From Pectobacterium peruviense (GTDB lineage: Bacteria; Pseudomonadota; Gammaproteobacteria; Enterobacterales; Enterobacteriaceae), in assembly GCF_002847345.1 (NCBI RefSeq), contig NZ_LXFV01000005.1, positions 186,001 to 250,000 of the forward strand: a stretch of DNA of 64,000 nt, written 5' to 3'. Below the pieces are notes generated by a model. It had not been told where the DNA came from and made no database searches. It saw nothing but the letters and a program-made list of their open reading frames with translations. The stretch's first letter is position 1; each line of letters starts with the position of its first letter. The position numbers and the translations under genes are program-made. Shown here piece by piece: positions 35,111 through 45,371 of the stretch.

Positions 35111-36575
35111 GATAAATTCTCTTTATATTATCCAGATGCTTAAATAATTCACCCTTAGGGTAATGTGAATAATGTATTGCAGCTATTCTAATAGGATCAC
35201 CTGCATGGTACTTTTCATATACCATTTGCCTTTGTCCAAAACCATCACCGCTAAGGTCCCACGCCAAATTCAAGAGGAAACACCGATCTTCAGCGCTTAT
35301 GTTTTTATTTCTTAATGCTTCTTTAAGAACCGGGCCATTGTTATTTTCAAAATCCCCATGATGGGGGACAGCAAGCATTGAACCTGCAGAAAGAGATTGA
35401 ATGATATTTACCATCCGATGATACCACTTAGGAAAATGGTATCGGATAGCCTGAATAGCGTGAATACTCGGATTTAGAAGTTCGTTTTCTAAAGTTGCAT
35501 CTTCTTCCGCCAACAAAATCGCACCGCGAACTAACTCCAAGCTTGAGGTCATCTCTCCGAGTTGTTCCTGGACGTTCAAGAAGCCACCAAGCCCCATTTT
35601 ATTAGCCAGTTCAATTGCAACGCCTGTCAATAATTCGGCTTTTGCAAGCCCCCTAACAATTCCCTGATGCCCATTATGGTTTCGAATTCTTGTCTTATCA
35701 TAAAATGCATTCGATTTCTCTATATCCCTGAAGACAAACACATCGCTCCACGGAATAAATACATCCTCAAAAACCATATACGCATCAGACTCATCAAAGA
35801 GATTTGCAATTGGATGATCTAAAAGGTTGTAACCATTATGGTTCAGAGGTTTTCGGCAAATGAGCTTCACTCCCTGAGCGGTGACGGGTACAGCAAATGC
35901 CAGGGCAAAGTCTTCGTCACCGGGAATCAGTCCGGGCATATTAAATACTAAGAGTTCATCAGCAATAGGAGCCAAAGTCACTATCATTTTAGCGCCGCGG
36001 ACAATCATTCCCTTTGAATCATGAGAAATAGACCGAACCCCGCAATATTGATTTGCTTGTAATCCTAACTGAATGCCTCTATCAATTTGAGGATTGATTG
36101 CCCCATGCCCTACAAACAAATTATCATTTCGACATCTGTCATAGTATTTAACTGCATTATTAGAAAAATCAGTGTATTGACCAGACCCCAGCACATGAGA
36201 GTTTGTGGCCATAGCTGCTAAAGCACTATTGATGAAGTCGGGGGTTCTTCCCAGCATCCCAAATGATAAATCAGCAATCGCTTTATAACTCTTTCTCTTT
36301 CTCGCCAAGTCCTCTTTAGTCTTAGGGGCAAGCGTGCTGATGTGATAATTTCTGCCATTCTCTTCATAAGAGAACAATTCCGGCTGCGATTCCTGAAGCT
36401 GATAGAATTCAGCAATGCTATCAATTGCCCCTCGGAATGAGGGTTCAGTAGATACGTCAGATATCAATTTAGAATCAATATAAACCTGTCGCGGACTTTT
36501 CAATCTGCGTAAATAGTCTTCCTTTAACATAACAGCAGCCTTATTAGCAATTGTCTGAAATAATTCTGTCTTCAT
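35094..36575 (-). CDS. HpaB-family FADH2-dependent monooxygenase
   Basis: 493 residues of the 4-hydroxyphenylacetate 3-monooxygenase (HpaB/PvcC) family, which uses reduced flavin from a separate reductase to hydroxylate a phenol or other electron-rich ring. The family's late motif is clear: NLAWDLSGDGFGQRQ then YEKYHAGDP. Also VFEDVFIPWSDVF. Relatives in natural-product clusters act on tyrosine-derived or N-bearing substrates. It overlaps its reductase gene by 32 bases. The substrate may be a dihydroxypyrimidine or an aromatic amino acid; sequence alone does not say. Confidence 0.88.
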   Translation of the reverse strand: MKTELFQTIANKAAVMLKEDYLRRLKSPRQVYIDSKLISDVSTEPSFRGAIDSIAEFYQLQESQPELFSYEENGRNYHISTLAPKTKEDLARKRKSYKAIADLSFGMLGRTPDFINSALAAMATNSHVLGSGQYTDFSNNAVKYYDRCRNDNLFVGHGAINPQIDRGIQLGLQANQYCGVRSISHDSKGMIVRGAKMIVTLAPIADELLVFNMPGLIPGDEDFALAFAVPVTAQGVKLICRKPLNHNGYNLLDHPIANLFDESDAYMVFEDVFIPWSDVFVFRDIEKSNAFYDKTRIRNHNGHQGIVRGLAKAELLTGVAIELANKMGLGGFLNVQEQLGEMTSSLELVRGAILLAEEDATLENELLNPSIHAIQAIRYHFPKWYHRMVNIIQSLSAGSMLAVPHHGDFENNNGPVLKEALRNKNISAEDRCFLLNLAWDLSGDGFGQRQMVYEKYHAGDPIRIAAIHYSHYPKGELFKHLDNIKRIYHDSLR

Positions 36576-37254
36576 TAACCCCTAGGGCATGAAGTTCATT
36601 TTGTATCAATTTAAAGAAGTTTTTACCGCTTCCGATATAGAAGTTGGATTGGGAAAAGTGAGAGGAACTAATTGTCTTGATTGTTTTATTTATAAAATTA
36701 ACATCACGACTGTCGTGACTACGTTGGACCATTCTGAGATCAAATTTTTCATTGGAAATAAAAGCATCATTCACATCATCATCAGTGAAATAATTAACAC
36801 ATTTATCATTTATCCAAATTAATAACGTGGATTGTTCACTGTAATGCTTCGCCAGATATTGGATGATACCTCTGGCATAACTATAACCAGTATCACATAC
36901 GATTAATACGTTACCGTAATCAGATTGCCGCCAATGTGCCTGACCCTGTGGCAATGAAACAGAGACGTTTTTTCCGGATTGTATTTCGATAATAATTCGG
37001 TGCGATACTGAGAATAATTCATTAAACCCTATGATTAACTCTATAATTATTTCATCATTTTCATTCTTTAATGTATGCCAAGAGGATATAGAAAAGTACC
37101 TTTCGAGTTCATCCCCACAGCTTAATTTTACATATTGGCCAGGTAAATAATGATAGGAGGCGATACGAATGCTAACCAGATAAGTCTTATCGTTTAATCC
37201 CCTTACTTCGATCTGGCAAGGCTTGATCATTATTTGTTGACTAATAAATGACAT
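36544..37254 (-). CDS. Fre-like NAD(P)H:flavin reductase
   Basis: 236 residues with a ferredoxin-reductase fold: flavin-binding ERYFSISS, then the pyridine-nucleotide part with CDTGYSYARGIIQYL, which lines up with GGTGFSYAR of E. coli Fre, and the C-terminal EDRIISDNC matching EDRLFGD. It probably supplies FADH2 or FMNH2 to the HpaB-like enzyme encoded next. First gene of the operon; no strong ribosome site precedes ATG 37254, and ATG 37230 is an alternative. Very AT-rich: I count 15 G+C in the 60 bases 36781-36840. Confidence 0.82.
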   Translation of the reverse strand: MSFISQQIMIKPCQIEVRGLNDKTYLVSIRIASYHYLPGQYVKLSCGDELERYFSISSWHTLKNENDEIIIELIIGFNELFSVSHRIIIEIQSGKNVSVSLPQGQAHWRQSDYGNVLIVCDTGYSYARGIIQYLAKHYSEQSTLLIWINDKCVNYFTDDDVNDAFISNEKFDLRMVQRSHDSRDVNFINKTIKTISSSHFSQSNFYIGSGKNFFKLIQNELHALGVNEDRIISDNC

Positions 37255-37846
37255 GATTTAGGTACTTTATCGTTTTTTAAATGAAAATAAATTAGCTAAT
37301 TATTAACAATAAAATTAATCACAGATTGTTATTTTCATCATCGCTTCCTTGTGATGTATAGGCAAATTCATAAGATATATTTATAAATTACAAACCAATT
37401 TGAATGAATCAAATTTAATTGATTGAAATGAGAGTTGGATCTCATTATTAATTGAATAAAAATTTACGCTTGCCATAAAAAGAGACATGCATCACGATTT
37501 TTGTAAAAAAATGGAGGGCTAATTTTAATTCAAGAGGATGAGATCAATAAAAATTCTATTTTTTATTGAATGCGGCACCGTGCTCAGAGAAATCCGAGGG
37601 TATTTGGAAAATTGGGGAAAATTGGGGAAAATTGGCAGGCCTATCTGGATAAAACCCGAAATTCAGGCAATGTATTGATTATCAACATGGTTCAACAAGG
37701 GTGGTTCCCCCATCATCCGACTTGATGGAAGGAAACCCCATGATATTTTTGCACTGGATCATTTCATTTAATGAACCAAGATCTGCTTAAAAGACGGCTA
37801 ACGTTCGCCCGTAGTTTGAGTTATATAAAACTCAACCTCGGTGACG
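37255..37846. other. Upstream region of the cluster, to the parE stop
   Basis: 592 AT-rich bases without a convincing gene. It must hold the cluster promoter (minus strand). Seen: a 10-bp tandem repeat AAAATTGGGG, 2.8 copies, at 37608-37635; an imperfect hairpin at 37702-37739 around CCATCA/TGATGG; and a 7-bp hairpin TTGAGTT/AACTCAA at 37816-37835, just after parE, without a T-run. Confidence 0.6.
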
Positions 37847-39778
<1,932 letters not shown>

Positions 39779-39826
39779 TTAACGAACCGCTTTTAGCGAT
39801 TCGTTTTTCAATGCATATGCGGCGGT

Positions 39827-40408
39827 TCAGTCTGTCGTGAGCCCTAAAAAATTCACAATGGGTGTGAAAAAATGCTCAAATCCAACAAAGGCATGATTGC
39901 CCCCTGATTCCACAGTTTGACGGCAGGCCGTGTAATACGCGACTGCCTGACGATAGTCCAGAACCTCATCCCCAGTCTGCAATAGCAGCCAGAGCAAATC
40001 CGGCGATTCCAGTCGGTCAACCTGCATGACTTTCAGATCGTACACGTGCCGAGACTCTAGCACATATTGTTCGCCGGTGTAGGGGTTCTGATATTCGCCG
40101 AGATGGTCCAGCAACAGTTCAAACGGCTTCACTGCGGGATTCACCACCACGGCAGGCAGCATAAAACGCTGGGATAGCCAGGTGGCATAATAACCACCGA
40201 GGGAAGAGCCAACAATGCCCACCGGACGACCCGCTCGTTCCATAATCAACGACTCCATCATCTCAGCGGCCTCCGTCGGATAAGGAGGAAGTTGCGGAAT
40301 CACCATGTCAATTTCAGGATGCTGTTCTGCCAGCCACGTTTTCAGCGCCGTCGCTTTCGCCGACTGAGGCGTACTGTTAAAACCGTGCAGATAAAGAAGT
40401 GTTGGCAT
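39827..40408 (-). CDS. yqiA: Esterase YqiA
   Basis: 193-residue alpha/beta-hydrolase of the UPF0227/YqiA family with esterase activity on short acyl substrates in E. coli. The nucleophile Ser is in [11 protein letters not shown]; the family opening [12 protein letters not shown] is present. Its ATG overlaps the cpdA stop by one base (TAATG), implying coupled translation. Place between cpdA and parE is as in E. coli. Confidence 0.94.
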   Translation of the reverse strand: MPTLLYLHGFNSTPQSAKATALKTWLAEQHPEIDMVIPQLPPYPTEAAEMMESLIMERAGRPVGIVGSSLGGYYATWLSQRFMLPAVVVNPAVKPFELLLDHLGEYQNPYTGEQYVLESRHVYDLKVMQVDRLESPDLLWLLLQTGDEVLDYRQAVAYYTACRQTVESGGNHAFVGFEHFFTPIVNFLGLTTD

Positions 40409-41235
40409 TAGTAACCGTCCGAATCCATGTCAGGCAGGAATTCGCTGCCCGATAGGCGGTAAACCTCAGTTTCCAGGCGACCATCCGGCAGCAGGTCCAA
40501 ATAGCGCCATCCCGGTGCCACGTTATCAATAGTGAAATTGGTACAGTGTGGTTTGAACTGCACGCAGGTCGATGGCGTTGCCAGCAGGCGGCGGCCATGC
40601 CAGTCAAAATCCATCTCCTGATGAATATGCCCACACAGCACGGTGTTCACCTTTGGATAGCGATCCAGCACCGCAGAGAGATTGTGCGCATTACGCAGGC
40701 TGTGTTGATCGAGCCAGGTACAGCCGGAAGGGTGCGGATGGTGGTGCAGCAGCAATAGCGTAAACCGGTCGGGCTGGCTTTTCAGGCTACGCTCCAGCCA
40801 CTCAAGCTGGTATTCACTCAATTCACCGTGCGGGACGCCGAACACCTGGCTGTCCAATAGGATAATCTGCCATTTGTCGCCCAGCAGCACATGCTTGGAC
40901 GGCGCAATACCGGCGTCAGCCAGCGCGTCGACCATCGCCGGTTGGAAATCGTGGTTACCCGGAAGCCATACGCAAGGTGCAGGAATCTGCGCAATCCCGC
41001 GTGAGAAATGGTGATAGGCTTGCAGCGTATGATCCTGCGCCAAATCGCCCGTCGCGACGATCAAATCAAACGCATCCTGCCGAGCCTCGATGGCATTCAG
41101 CACAGCGTGATAGCTACGATAGGTGTTGATACCCAGCAAGGTTTCATGCTCGCCCGCAAAAAGATGGGTATCTGTTATTTGTAAAATCCTGACTCTGGCG
41201 CCACTCGCCACAGGCAGTGTCAACAGGCTTTCCAA
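40408..41235 (-). CDS. cpdA: 3',5'-cyclic-AMP phosphodiesterase
   Basis: Calcineurin-like metallophosphodiesterase hydrolysing cAMP, tuning CRP-dependent genes. 275 residues, as in E. coli. Metal-binding motifs in order: [30 protein letters not shown] and CGHIH. A nested repeat lies just upstream (41264-41479), separating it from yqiB, so the E. coli-like read-through from nudF-yqiB may be altered here. Confidence 0.95.
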   Translation of the reverse strand: MESLLTLPVASGARVRILQITDTHLFAGEHETLLGINTYRSYHAVLNAIEARQDAFDLIVATGDLAQDHTLQAYHHFSRGIAQIPAPCVWLPGNHDFQPAMVDALADAGIAPSKHVLLGDKWQIILLDSQVFGVPHGELSEYQLEWLERSLKSQPDRFTLLLLHHHPHPSGCTWLDQHSLRNAHNLSAVLDRYPKVNTVLCGHIHQEMDFDWHGRRLLATPSTCVQFKPHCTNFTIDNVAPGWRYLDLLPDGRLETEVYRLSGSEFLPDMDSDGY

Positions 41236-41263
41236 ATGGTGTCCTTGGTTACGTAAATCTGTC

Positions 41264-41479
41264 TCTACCCGTCATCTTTCAACTTGCAGAATATACCCAT
41301 CATACTTCAAGCTGCATGTGCGTTGGCTTTCCTCGCTCACCCCAGTCACTTACTGATGTAAGCTCCCGGGGATTCACTGTGTCGCCGCCTTCCTGCAACT
41401 CGAATTATTTAGGGTATACGTTGGTTTCCCTTATGGCTCGACCGCCACTTTCCTGCACGTTGAAATCTATTGGGTATCA
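41264..41479. repeat. Outer inverted-repeat element interrupted by ERIC
   Basis: The left end TACCCGTCATCTTTCAACTT (from 41267) and the reverse complement of the right end (TACCCAATAGATTTCAACGT) agree at 18 of 24 positions counted, including TTTCAAC and TGCAG. A full ERIC lies between, directly after the left end. The right end overlaps the last codons and stop of yqiB. No transposase. Interpreted as an older palindromic element into which ERIC inserted. Confidence 0.6.
41292..41418 (-). repeat. ERIC element (copy 2)
   Basis: 127 bases, the canonical ERIC length, from TATACCC to GGGTATA, opposite in orientation to the copy at 6831-6955 and very similar to it. Contains the ERIC cores CTCACCCCAGTCACTTACT and GTAAGCTCCCGGGGATTCAC. 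Confidence 0.93.
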
Positions 41480-41898
41480 AAAACCGGTATCGACATCGAA
41501 CCATACGCCAAACAATACTTTAGCCAATCAGCAAGAAACTGATTAATTTGATGCTTTTCGTCACGTTGATGTAACTTCTTATTAGGATAATCATAACGTG
41601 CTTTGAAACGAAAGATCTGCTGGCTGGAACACACTTCCGCAACCAACGCATCATGATACAACCTAACGCTCATCATTGGCAGGCTCCAATAGCTGACAGC
41701 GGGTGCCGTCTGCTTAATTTCGACCAATGAGGTATAGCGAGTAGATTCAACAATCGTCAGTTGGTAGACCGCATTATCGACGTGATAAACCGCGATTTCA
41801 CCGACTTCATCCACTTTCGGCAGTAAACGCCGTAATTGCATGAAATTGGTTTCACATAGCCTCATCATGGCAGGGAAATCCGGTGTATAACGTTTCAT
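41467..41898 (-). CDS. yqiB: DUF1249 protein YqiB
   Basis: 143-residue conserved protein of unknown function, nearly identical in its core to E. coli YqiB ([46 protein letters not shown]). The ATG at 41898 matches the E. coli start; the longer open frame is not needed. The last codons (Asp-Thr-Gln-stop) lie in the right end of the repeat at 41264-41479, so the repeat supplied the C-terminus and TAG. Follows nudF by 4 bases. Confidence 0.93.
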   Translation of the reverse strand: MKRYTPDFPAMMRLCETNFMQLRRLLPKVDEVGEIAVYHVDNAVYQLTIVESTRYTSLVEIKQTAPAVSYWSLPMMSVRLYHDALVAEVCSSQQIFRFKARYDYPNKKLHQRDEKHQINQFLADWLKYCLAYGSMSIPVFDTQ

Positions 41899-41902
41899 AA
41901 AT

Positions 41903-42535
41903 TCACCCCACCCACGCGCGCTTGAGTTCTTCATGGTGCAACGCCAACCATTGCAAGGCAATGACAGACGCCGCGTTATCAACAATCCCCGCCTCAACCC
42001 ATTGATAGCTCTGCTCGCGGCTCACTACATGTACGCGGATATCTTCATTTTCTTCTGCCAGACCGTGAATCCCTGTCGCCAAGCGGGTATCTACTTCACC
42101 CACCATCACCGCCAAACGTTCGCTCGTGCCACCGGGGCTGGCAAGATAGTTGATTATCGGTCGGCAGCGACCAACCCTTAATCCAGCTTCTTCCTCTGCT
42201 TCACGCCGCGCTACGTCTTCGTGGCTTTCTCCTGGCTCAATCATGCCAGCCACCAGCTCAAACAACCAGGGAGACGCGCTGGTGTCATAAGCGGCGATAC
42301 GAATCTGTTCTATTAATACCACTTCATCACGTACCGGATCGTAAGGCAAAAGCACGACGGCGTGGCCGCGCTCTAAAATTTCACGGCTCACCTCACCACT
42401 CATCCCGCCATTAAACAGACGATGACGGAAGCGATAACGCTCTAGCGAAAAAAAACCGTCGTACAGCGTTTCGCGTGCAATAATTTCTACATCATCTTTG
42501 GTGAAAGTAACGGAGCCGGATACGGAAGACGCCAT
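41903..42535 (-). CDS. nudF: ADP-ribose pyrophosphatase
   Basis: Nudix enzyme splitting ADP-ribose to AMP and ribose 5-phosphate. 210 residues. The Nudix box is complete: [20 protein letters not shown] then AGL, and the ADP-ribose-type downstream residues (SPGGTSE) are present. First gene of nudF-yqiB-(repeat)-cpdA-yqiA-parE on the minus strand, divergent from tolC, as in E. coli. Confidence 0.95.
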   Translation of the reverse strand: MASSVSGSVTFTKDDVEIIARETLYDGFFSLERYRFRHRLFNGGMSGEVSREILERGHAVVLLPYDPVRDEVVLIEQIRIAAYDTSASPWLFELVAGMIEPGESHEDVARREAEEEAGLRVGRCRPIINYLASPGGTSERLAVMVGEVDTRLATGIHGLAEENEDIRVHVVSREQSYQWVEAGIVDNAASVIALQWLALHHEELKRAWVG

Positions 42536-42871
42536 GGCTGCACTCCTGTAACAAGTATTAATGGAATTCGGTATTGTATGGCGGAATCCGCTGTCATTAT
42601 ACTCATCATTGTTTTTGAACGTTTATTAGGCGTGACGTCAGCGACGTGGGGCAATACTCGCCCATCGCATCACTTTTTCGTGCCTGACAGAACAGCAAAA
42701 CGTCGCGCTGAATCATCCAATGGGTCAATTTATCTGACCATTTGGACATACTCCGCTGAAAGATGGCACGTTCAGCTACCTTATCCTATTGGCAGATTCT
42801 GATAGAATCGACAATTATTCGTCTACAGACAGCGCTACCATAGCGAGATTGCTGCACAACAAGGAATGCAA
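42536..42871. other. Divergent nudF / tolC regulatory region
   Basis: 336 bases between divergent genes with no gene recognised. The half nearest tolC carries a marbox-like site and a -10 candidate TAGAAT at 42803-42808, about 65 bases before the tolC ATG. Its -35 (about 42780-42785) is poor, as expected for an activator-dependent promoter. AAGGA precedes the start. Confidence 0.5.
42763..42781 (+). promoter_or_regulatory. Marbox-like site in the tolC promoter
   Basis: ATGGCACGTTCAGCTACCT fits the MarA/SoxS/Rob consensus AYnGCACnnWnnRYYAAAY except for two A positions. It abuts the -35 region of the candidate tolC promoter. E. coli tolC is known to be activated through a marbox. Confidence 0.5.
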
Positions 42872-44266
42872 ATGAAGAAATTGCTCCCTCTTCTTATTGG
42901 TCTGAGCCTGGGTGGCTTTAGCGCCATGAGTCAGGCGGAAAACCTGTTACAGGTCTACCAACAGGCAAAAAGCACCAACCCTGATTTACGCAGCTCTGCG
43001 GCAACCCGCGACGCCGCGTTTGAAAAAATCAACGAATCACGCAGCCCATTACTACCACAGTTGGGGATCAACGCGGGTTATACCTATAACAAAGGTTACC
43101 GTGACAGCAACGGCGTCAATAGCAATGAGAAAAGCGCGACACTACAGCTGACCCAGACGCTGTTCGACATGTCCAAATGGCGTGCGCTGACGTTACAGGA
43201 AAAACAGGCGGGTATTGAAGACGTAACCTATCAGACCGCTCAGCAAAATCTGATGCTGAACACGGCGACCGCTTATTTCAACGTGCTGCGTGCGATTGAC
43301 TCACTGTCCTACATTAATGCGCAGAAGCAGGCAATTTATCGCCAGTTGGATCAAACGACACAGCGTTTCAATGTAGGTTTGGTGGCTATTACCGACGTCC
43401 AGAACGCTCGTGCACAATATGACAGCGTGCTGGCTAATGAAGTGTTGACGCGTAATACGCTGGATAATGCGCTGGAATCACTGCGCCAGATTACGGGCAA
43501 TTTCTACCCGCAATTGGCTGGTCTGAACATCGAACGTTTCTCTACCCAGAAACCTGAAGCCGTTAACAACCTGCTGAAAGAAGCCGAAGCTCGCAACCTG
43601 AACCTGTTATCCGCACGTTTGAGTCAGGATTTGGCGCGTGAGCAGATTCGTTCCGCCGAAACAGGCTATATGCCAACGCTGGATCTCACTGCATCGACGG
43701 GCGTGAGCGATACCCGCTACTCAGGTTCGAGAACACAGAACAGTAACTCGTTTAACGATTCAGACGCTGGGCAGCATCGAGTGGGGATTAACTTCACTCT
43801 GCCACTTTACAGCGGTGGTGCGACCAACTCTCAGGTGAAGCAGGCGCAGCACAGCTACGTCAGCTCTAGTGAACTGTTGGAAAGCGCACACCGTTCTGTT
43901 ATCCAGACGGTACGTTCATCGTTTAACAATATTTCTGCCTCCATCAGCAGCATCAACGCTTACAAACAGGCTGAAGTGTCTGCACAAAGCTCTCTGGATG
44001 CAATGGAAGCGGGTTATCAGGTAGGAACGCGCACCATCGTTGACGTACTCGATGCCACCACCACGCTGTATAACGCCAAACAGCAGCTCTCCAGCGCACG
44101 TTATGATTACCTGATCAATCAGTTAAACATCAAATCCGCGCAGGGCACGCTGAATGAAGCCGATCTGCAAGCGCTGAATGCGTCATTGGGTCAACCGTTG
44201 TCAACGACACCGACCGTAACGGATAATACCGCTCCGCAGGCAACGACCGCCTCAGCGCAGCGTTAA
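42872..44266 (+). CDS. tolC: Outer-membrane channel TolC
   Basis: Trimeric outer-membrane exit duct for multidrug pumps and type I secretion; in soft-rot bacteria it exports drugs, plant antimicrobials and proteases. 464 residues from the ATG at 42872, which aligns with E. coli; an in-frame ATG lies 6 bases upstream. Signal cleaved after SQA (residue 22). The internal repeat of the family is visible in the LLQVYQQAKSTNPDLRSSAA and ARNLNLLSARLSQDLAREQI halves. The C-terminus is Thr/Ala-rich. Confidence 0.97.
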   Translation: MKKLLPLLIGLSLGGFSAMSQAENLLQVYQQAKSTNPDLRSSAATRDAAFEKINESRSPLLPQLGINAGYTYNKGYRDSNGVNSNEKSATLQLTQTLFDMSKWRALTLQEKQAGIEDVTYQTAQQNLMLNTATAYFNVLRAIDSLSYINAQKQAIYRQLDQTTQRFNVGLVAITDVQNARAQYDSVLANEVLTRNTLDNALESLRQITGNFYPQLAGLNIERFSTQKPEAVNNLLKEAEARNLNLLSARLSQDLAREQIRSAETGYMPTLDLTASTGVSDTRYSGSRTQNSNSFNDSDAGQHRVGINFTLPLYSGGATNSQVKQAQHSYVSSSELLESAHRSVIQTVRSSFNNISASISSINAYKQAEVSAQSSLDAMEAGYQVGTRTIVDVLDATTTLYNAKQQLSSARYDYLINQLNIKSAQGTLNEADLQALNASLGQPLSTTPTVTDNTAPQATTASAQR

Positions 44267-44298
44267 TCTGTAGATACGTTGACAAGCAATCCGATACA

Positions 44299-44321
44299 GG
44301 GGAACCACGGTTCCCCTTTTT
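44299..44321 (+). terminator. Intrinsic terminator of tolC
   Basis: GGGGAACC (44299-44306), loop AC, GGTTCCCC (44309-44316), then TTTTT. It lies 32 bases after the tolC stop. Confidence 0.92.
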
Positions 44322-44414
44322 CATACCCGTCTCTTTTCCACAAAATAACGCAACGGCATCAGCATGCCGGAACCCTCTTCTTTCTTCATAAGGAGAAACG
44401 CTGCACGACTCAAA

Positions 44415-44554
44415 GCCTATCCCAGTAGGCGTGATTGGTGCAGCCAGTTTGGACACGGACAGCGCGCAGAAACCGGAGCGTACACGTAGTACGTGAGGAT
44501 TTAGAGCACTGCCCAGGTTCAAAATGGCAAATGGAATAGCCCTAATGGGGTAGG
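44415..44554. repeat. 140-bp imperfect palindromic repeat between tolC and ygiB
   Basis: Ends GCCTATCCCAGTAGG (44415-44429) and CCTAATGGGGTAGG (44541-44554) are inverted repeats, 12 of 15 matching. Inside, GCCAGTTTGGACACGGACAG pairs with sequence around 44505-44527 (GCCATTTTGAACCTGGGCAG read in reverse complement), and the centre is CGTAC-ACGTA-GTACG. So the whole unit folds on itself, like ERIC-type elements. I believe such units are multicopy in Pectobacterium, from memory. Confidence 0.75.
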
Positions 44555-44685
44555 ATTTTAATGTATAGCAACGTAAAGACCCCCTCCGTTACACCTATTG
44601 GCGCTTTAAATTCAAGCAACGTTCCCCTATTCTTAGGCACACTTATTTGTTATTGGCCGTGATGCTTTGCTCTGGGATAAACACG

Positions 44686-45360
44686 ATGAAACGCACAAAA
44701 AATATTAATCAGGAAACGTTCCGCAAGGAATGGCGAACGCACCGTTTGGCGCCTGTTGCTTTGGCCGTCAGCGCCGTATTTTTCCTAGCGGGCTGCGAAC
44801 AAACCGATGAAACCGTCTCCCTCTACCAGAATGCGGATGACTGTTCATCAGCCAACCCGTCAATGGCTGCCCAATGCACCACCGCGTACAATAATGCGTT
44901 AAAAGAAGCGGAAAAAACGGCACCGAAATACGCAACGAAAGAAGACTGTGTGGCAGAATTTGGCGAAGCACAATGTACCCAAACTCCCGCACCTGCACAG
45001 GCTGGTATGGCAGCAGAACCGCAACAAAGCGGTGGTATGTCCTGGATGCCACTGATGGCCGGTTACATGATGGGTCGAATGATGGGTGGCGGTGCCGGTT
45101 TCGCACAGCAGCCGCTATTCAGTCCAAAAACGCCAGCCAGCCCGGCCAATGGCCAATTCGTTGATGCAGCCGGTAAAAACTACGGCAACGCGGCGACAGG
45201 CCGCACGATGACTGTGCCTAAAACCGCTCTGGCACCGAAGCCTGCGACAACCTCAACCATCACGCGTGGTGGCTTTGGTGAAACCGTCGCGAAGCAAAAC
45301 AGCATGCAACGCAGCAGCGCCAGCTCGAATTCCAGCTCTTCCCGTAGCATGGGCGGCTGA
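44686..45360 (+). CDS. ygiB: DUF1190 protein YgiB, lipoprotein-like
   Basis: 224-residue conserved protein of unknown function matching E. coli YgiB closely ([55 protein letters not shown]). The N-terminal hydrophobic stretch ends in FFLAGC (Cys37), a lipobox-like site. The C-terminus is Ser/Arg-rich. The ATG at 44686 aligns with E. coli; a longer frame from 44647 is unlikely. Co-transcribed with ygiC 11 bases downstream. Confidence 0.93.
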   Translation: MKRTKNINQETFRKEWRTHRLAPVALAVSAVFFLAGCEQTDETVSLYQNADDCSSANPSMAAQCTTAYNNALKEAEKTAPKYATKEDCVAEFGEAQCTQTPAPAQAGMAAEPQQSGGMSWMPLMAGYMMGRMMGGGAGFAQQPLFSPKTPASPANGQFVDAAGKNYGNAATGRTMTVPKTALAPKPATTSTITRGGFGETVAKQNSMQRSSASSNSSSSRSMGG

Positions 45361-45371
45361 GGACGTATCGA

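Noticed and set aside
37608-37635. CRISPR-like or satellite array
   Set aside because: Only a 10-base unit repeated 2.8 times, with no spacers and no cas genes.
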